The notes below the pieces were generated by a model, which was not told the DNA's origin, did not search any database, and worked only from the letters and a program-made list of their open reading frames with translations. The translations under genes and the position numbers were made by a program. DNA of 64,000 nucleotides from Pantoea sp. At-9b (GTDB lineage: Bacteria; Pseudomonadota; Gammaproteobacteria; Enterobacterales; Enterobacteriaceae): the NCBI RefSeq assembly GCF_000175935.2, contig NC_014840.1, forward strand, positions 124,001 through 188,000, given 5' to 3'. Of this stretch, positions 62,461 through 64,000 are shown piece by piece (within the stretch, counting starts at the first letter, position 1; every line of letters begins with the position of its first letter).

Positions 62461-63756
62461 TCAGGCAAGGGAATTGTTCACCGCTTCCCGTTTGCGGTTA
62501 ATTTGCAAAGAAAGGGTCAGGATGGCCGACAGCAGCAACATTCCCGCCACGCAATACATCGCAAGCGAAAAGCTGCCAGTGGTTTCTTTCAGCCAGCCAA
62601 TAATCGCTGGCCCGGCAAAACCACCAAGGTTGCCAATTGAATTGATCGCTGCCAGTCCGGCTGCGGCTGCCGGGCCTTTCAGAAATAGCGAAGGAATGCT
62701 CCACAGCGGCGGTTTACAGGACGAGATACCGACGCTGGCCATAACCAGAGCCACCACCGCCAACGTTAAGCTGTGCACCGAACCGGCCAGAATGAAACCG
62801 ACGCATGCCAGTAAACAGGCTGACACCACATGCCAGGTGCGTTCATGAGTTTTGTCTGAGTGTTTCGCCCAGCTGATCATCGCAATAATCGACAACGCGG
62901 CGGGCAGCGCATTGATAAAACCGGTTTGCAGCGTGGTCAGGCCAAAGGATTTAAGAAATTGCGGGGACCAGATGTTGAGAGAATACAGCCCCGCCGAAGT
63001 GCCGAAATAAACGATAGCCAGCGTCAACACACGAATATCGGACAGCCCTTTCCACAGGCTGGTTTTTTCTCCCGGCGCTTTATTCTTGCCTTCCTGTTCG
63101 AGGGTGGTGATTAACCATGCGGTCTCGCGCTTATCCAGCCAGTTATTTTTTTCCGGCCGATCATTCAGATAAAAGAAGGTAAAAATACCGAGCAGGATGG
63201 CGGCAATCGCGTCCAGCAAAAACATTAACTGCCAGCCTTTCAGGCCCAGCGCACCGTGCATGCTGAGAATACTGGCCGCCAGCGGCGAGCCAAGCATGGC
63301 GGAGATCGGTGCTGCCGCCATAAAAAAGGCAATGACCTGCGCACGACGTTTTATCGGGAACCAAGTGCTCAGATACAGGATGATACCGGAGAAAAATCCG
63401 GCTTCCGCCACCCCCAACAGGAAACGTAATAAATAGAATCCGCTGGCACTTGTCACAAACATCATGCAGGCGGCAATCACACCCCAGCTAATCATAATGC
63501 GGGCCAGCCAGATACGCGGGCCAACCTTTTGCAAAATAACATTTGAAGGAACATCGGTAATAAAATACCCCACAAAAAATAACCCGGCACCCAGACCAAA
63601 AACCGAAGAAGAAAAGCCCAAATCCTGATTCATGGTTAATGCCGCAAAACCAATATTTATTCGATCAAAAAAGGCAATGAAGTAGGCAAACATTACAAAA
63701 GGGACGATACGCCACGTTATTTTCCTCAACGTGAGATGTTCAATATCATTACTCAT
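62461..63756 (-). CDS. MFS transporter, anion:cation symporter family (probable tartrate uptake)
   Basis: A 431-residue inner membrane protein with 12 predicted spans. ACS family features are FAYFIAFFDRINIGFAALTM, GLGAGLFFVGYFITDVPSNVIL, and WFPIKRRAQVIAFFMAAAPIS. Known relatives carry tartrate, 4-hydroxyphenylacetate, glucarate and phthalate. As first gene of the operon with ttdA and ttdB it most likely imports tartrate. E. coli uses an unrelated antiporter (TtdT) for this step, so this operon is a different assembly. The promoter region lies at 63757-64000. Confidence 0.92.
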   Translation of the reverse strand: MSNDIEHLTLRKITWRIVPFVMFAYFIAFFDRINIGFAALTMNQDLGFSSSVFGLGAGLFFVGYFITDVPSNVILQKVGPRIWLARIMISWGVIAACMMFVTSASGFYLLRFLLGVAEAGFFSGIILYLSTWFPIKRRAQVIAFFMAAAPISAMLGSPLAASILSMHGALGLKGWQLMFLLDAIAAILLGIFTFFYLNDRPEKNNWLDKRETAWLITTLEQEGKNKAPGEKTSLWKGLSDIRVLTLAIVYFGTSAGLYSLNIWSPQFLKSFGLTTLQTGFINALPAALSIIAMISWAKHSDKTHERTWHVVSACLLACVGFILAGSVHSLTLAVVALVMASVGISSCKPPLWSIPSLFLKGPAAAAGLAAINSIGNLGGFAGPAIIGWLKETTGSFSLAMYCVAGMLLLSAILTLSLQINRKREAVNNSLA

Positions 63757-63912
63757 ATTTTCCAGCCTTATAAATATTATCGTAAAGTAGGTTACGGACT
63801 GTTCTTTAGGTTGTGCTGGAAAAACTATAATGAATTAAACTTATGCAATCATTGCGCCTTGGTTATATAAATAATTCACATAATCCAAAAGCCATCACCT
63901 GAGAGCATTTTG

Positions 63913-63928
63913 ATTGACCTGGATCACT
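63913..63928. promoter_or_regulatory. CRP-like site before the tartrate operon
   Basis: ATTGACCTGGATCACT matches the CRP consensus TGTGATCTAGATCACA at 11 of 16 positions, with an intact TCAC half. It lies about 160 bases upstream of the MFS start, so cAMP-CRP activation is possible. Confidence 0.3.
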
Positions 63929-63968
63929 TAAATCAGGTGATAATTATTTATTTTTACAGCGAGACAAA

Positions 63969-63986
63969 CTTAATCACACGATTAAG
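63969..63986. promoter_or_regulatory. Palindrome before the tartrate operon, possible operator
   Basis: CTTAATC-ACAC-GATTAAG is a perfect 7-bp inverted repeat with a 4-base centre, about 215 bases upstream of the MFS start. The spacing suits a LysR-type activator, which may be encoded divergently just beyond the right edge. No such gene begins inside the window. Confidence 0.4.
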
Positions 63987-64000
63987 AAACAATTACGCGC

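Overview
The window looks like an accessory-rich stretch of an enterobacterial genome or large plasmid. The evidence is TtdA/TtdB proteins close to those of Escherichia coli, an ESPR-type AIDA/TibA autotransporter with its heptosyltransferase, AGGAG-type ribosome binding sites and tightly packed operons. A plant- or soil-associated member of Erwiniaceae or Yersiniaceae (Pantoea/Erwinia-like) would fit, but no marker gene here fixes the genus. There are no rRNA or tRNA genes, no CRISPR array and no intact insertion sequence.

Region 1 (1-13022) is a sugar or cyclitol catabolic locus. A minus-strand operon (sugar-binding protein, isomerase-like protein, Gfo/Idh/MocA dehydrogenase, and a gene cut by the window edge) is followed by a second minus-strand operon (aldehyde dehydrogenase, HpaI-type aldolase, 2-hydroxyacid dehydrogenase, Gfo/Idh/MocA dehydrogenase). 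An RpiR-type regulator and a plus-strand operon (iolD-like, iolE-like, SDR) diverge from the latter. One 14-bp motif, GCAA-N6-TTGC, stands in front of all three transcription units around the regulator. It is probably the regulator's operator. Inositol genes iolB, iolC and iolJ are not in the window.

Region 2 (13098-38975) and region 4 (48765-58233) hold three paralogous modules with the same gene order: peptide-type binding protein, two permeases, a fused double ATPase and an LLM-class flavin monooxygenase. A fourth transporter of the same family (23910-29514) has separate ATPases and no monooxygenase. Around them lie a polar amino acid ABC transporter, a DszC/SfnB-like flavoprotein, a catechol 2,3-dioxygenase-like protein and the decayed end of another LLM monooxygenase. 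The module at 48765-58233 is an eight-gene operon beginning with a GNAT acetyltransferase and containing an M20 deacylase and two LLM monooxygenases. That set matches the acetylate-oxidise-deacetylate logic known for S-modified cysteine salvage in Bacillus (ytmI/cmo/sndA and yxe operons), here joined to a peptide-type transporter. My reading is that much of the window serves scavenging of organic sulfur compounds.

Region 3 (39054-48227) holds a small lipoprotein, an MFS transporter diverging from an IclR regulator, a possible 2H phosphoesterase, and a heptosyltransferase/autotransporter adhesin pair ending in a clear terminator. A Fic-domain remnant follows.

Region 5 (58234-64000) is more AT-rich. 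It holds a membrane diguanylate cyclase, a frameshifted ABC ATPase remnant and a tartrate operon (MFS transporter, ttdA, ttdB, fumarylacetoacetase-fold hydrolase) with a palindromic promoter region at the right edge.
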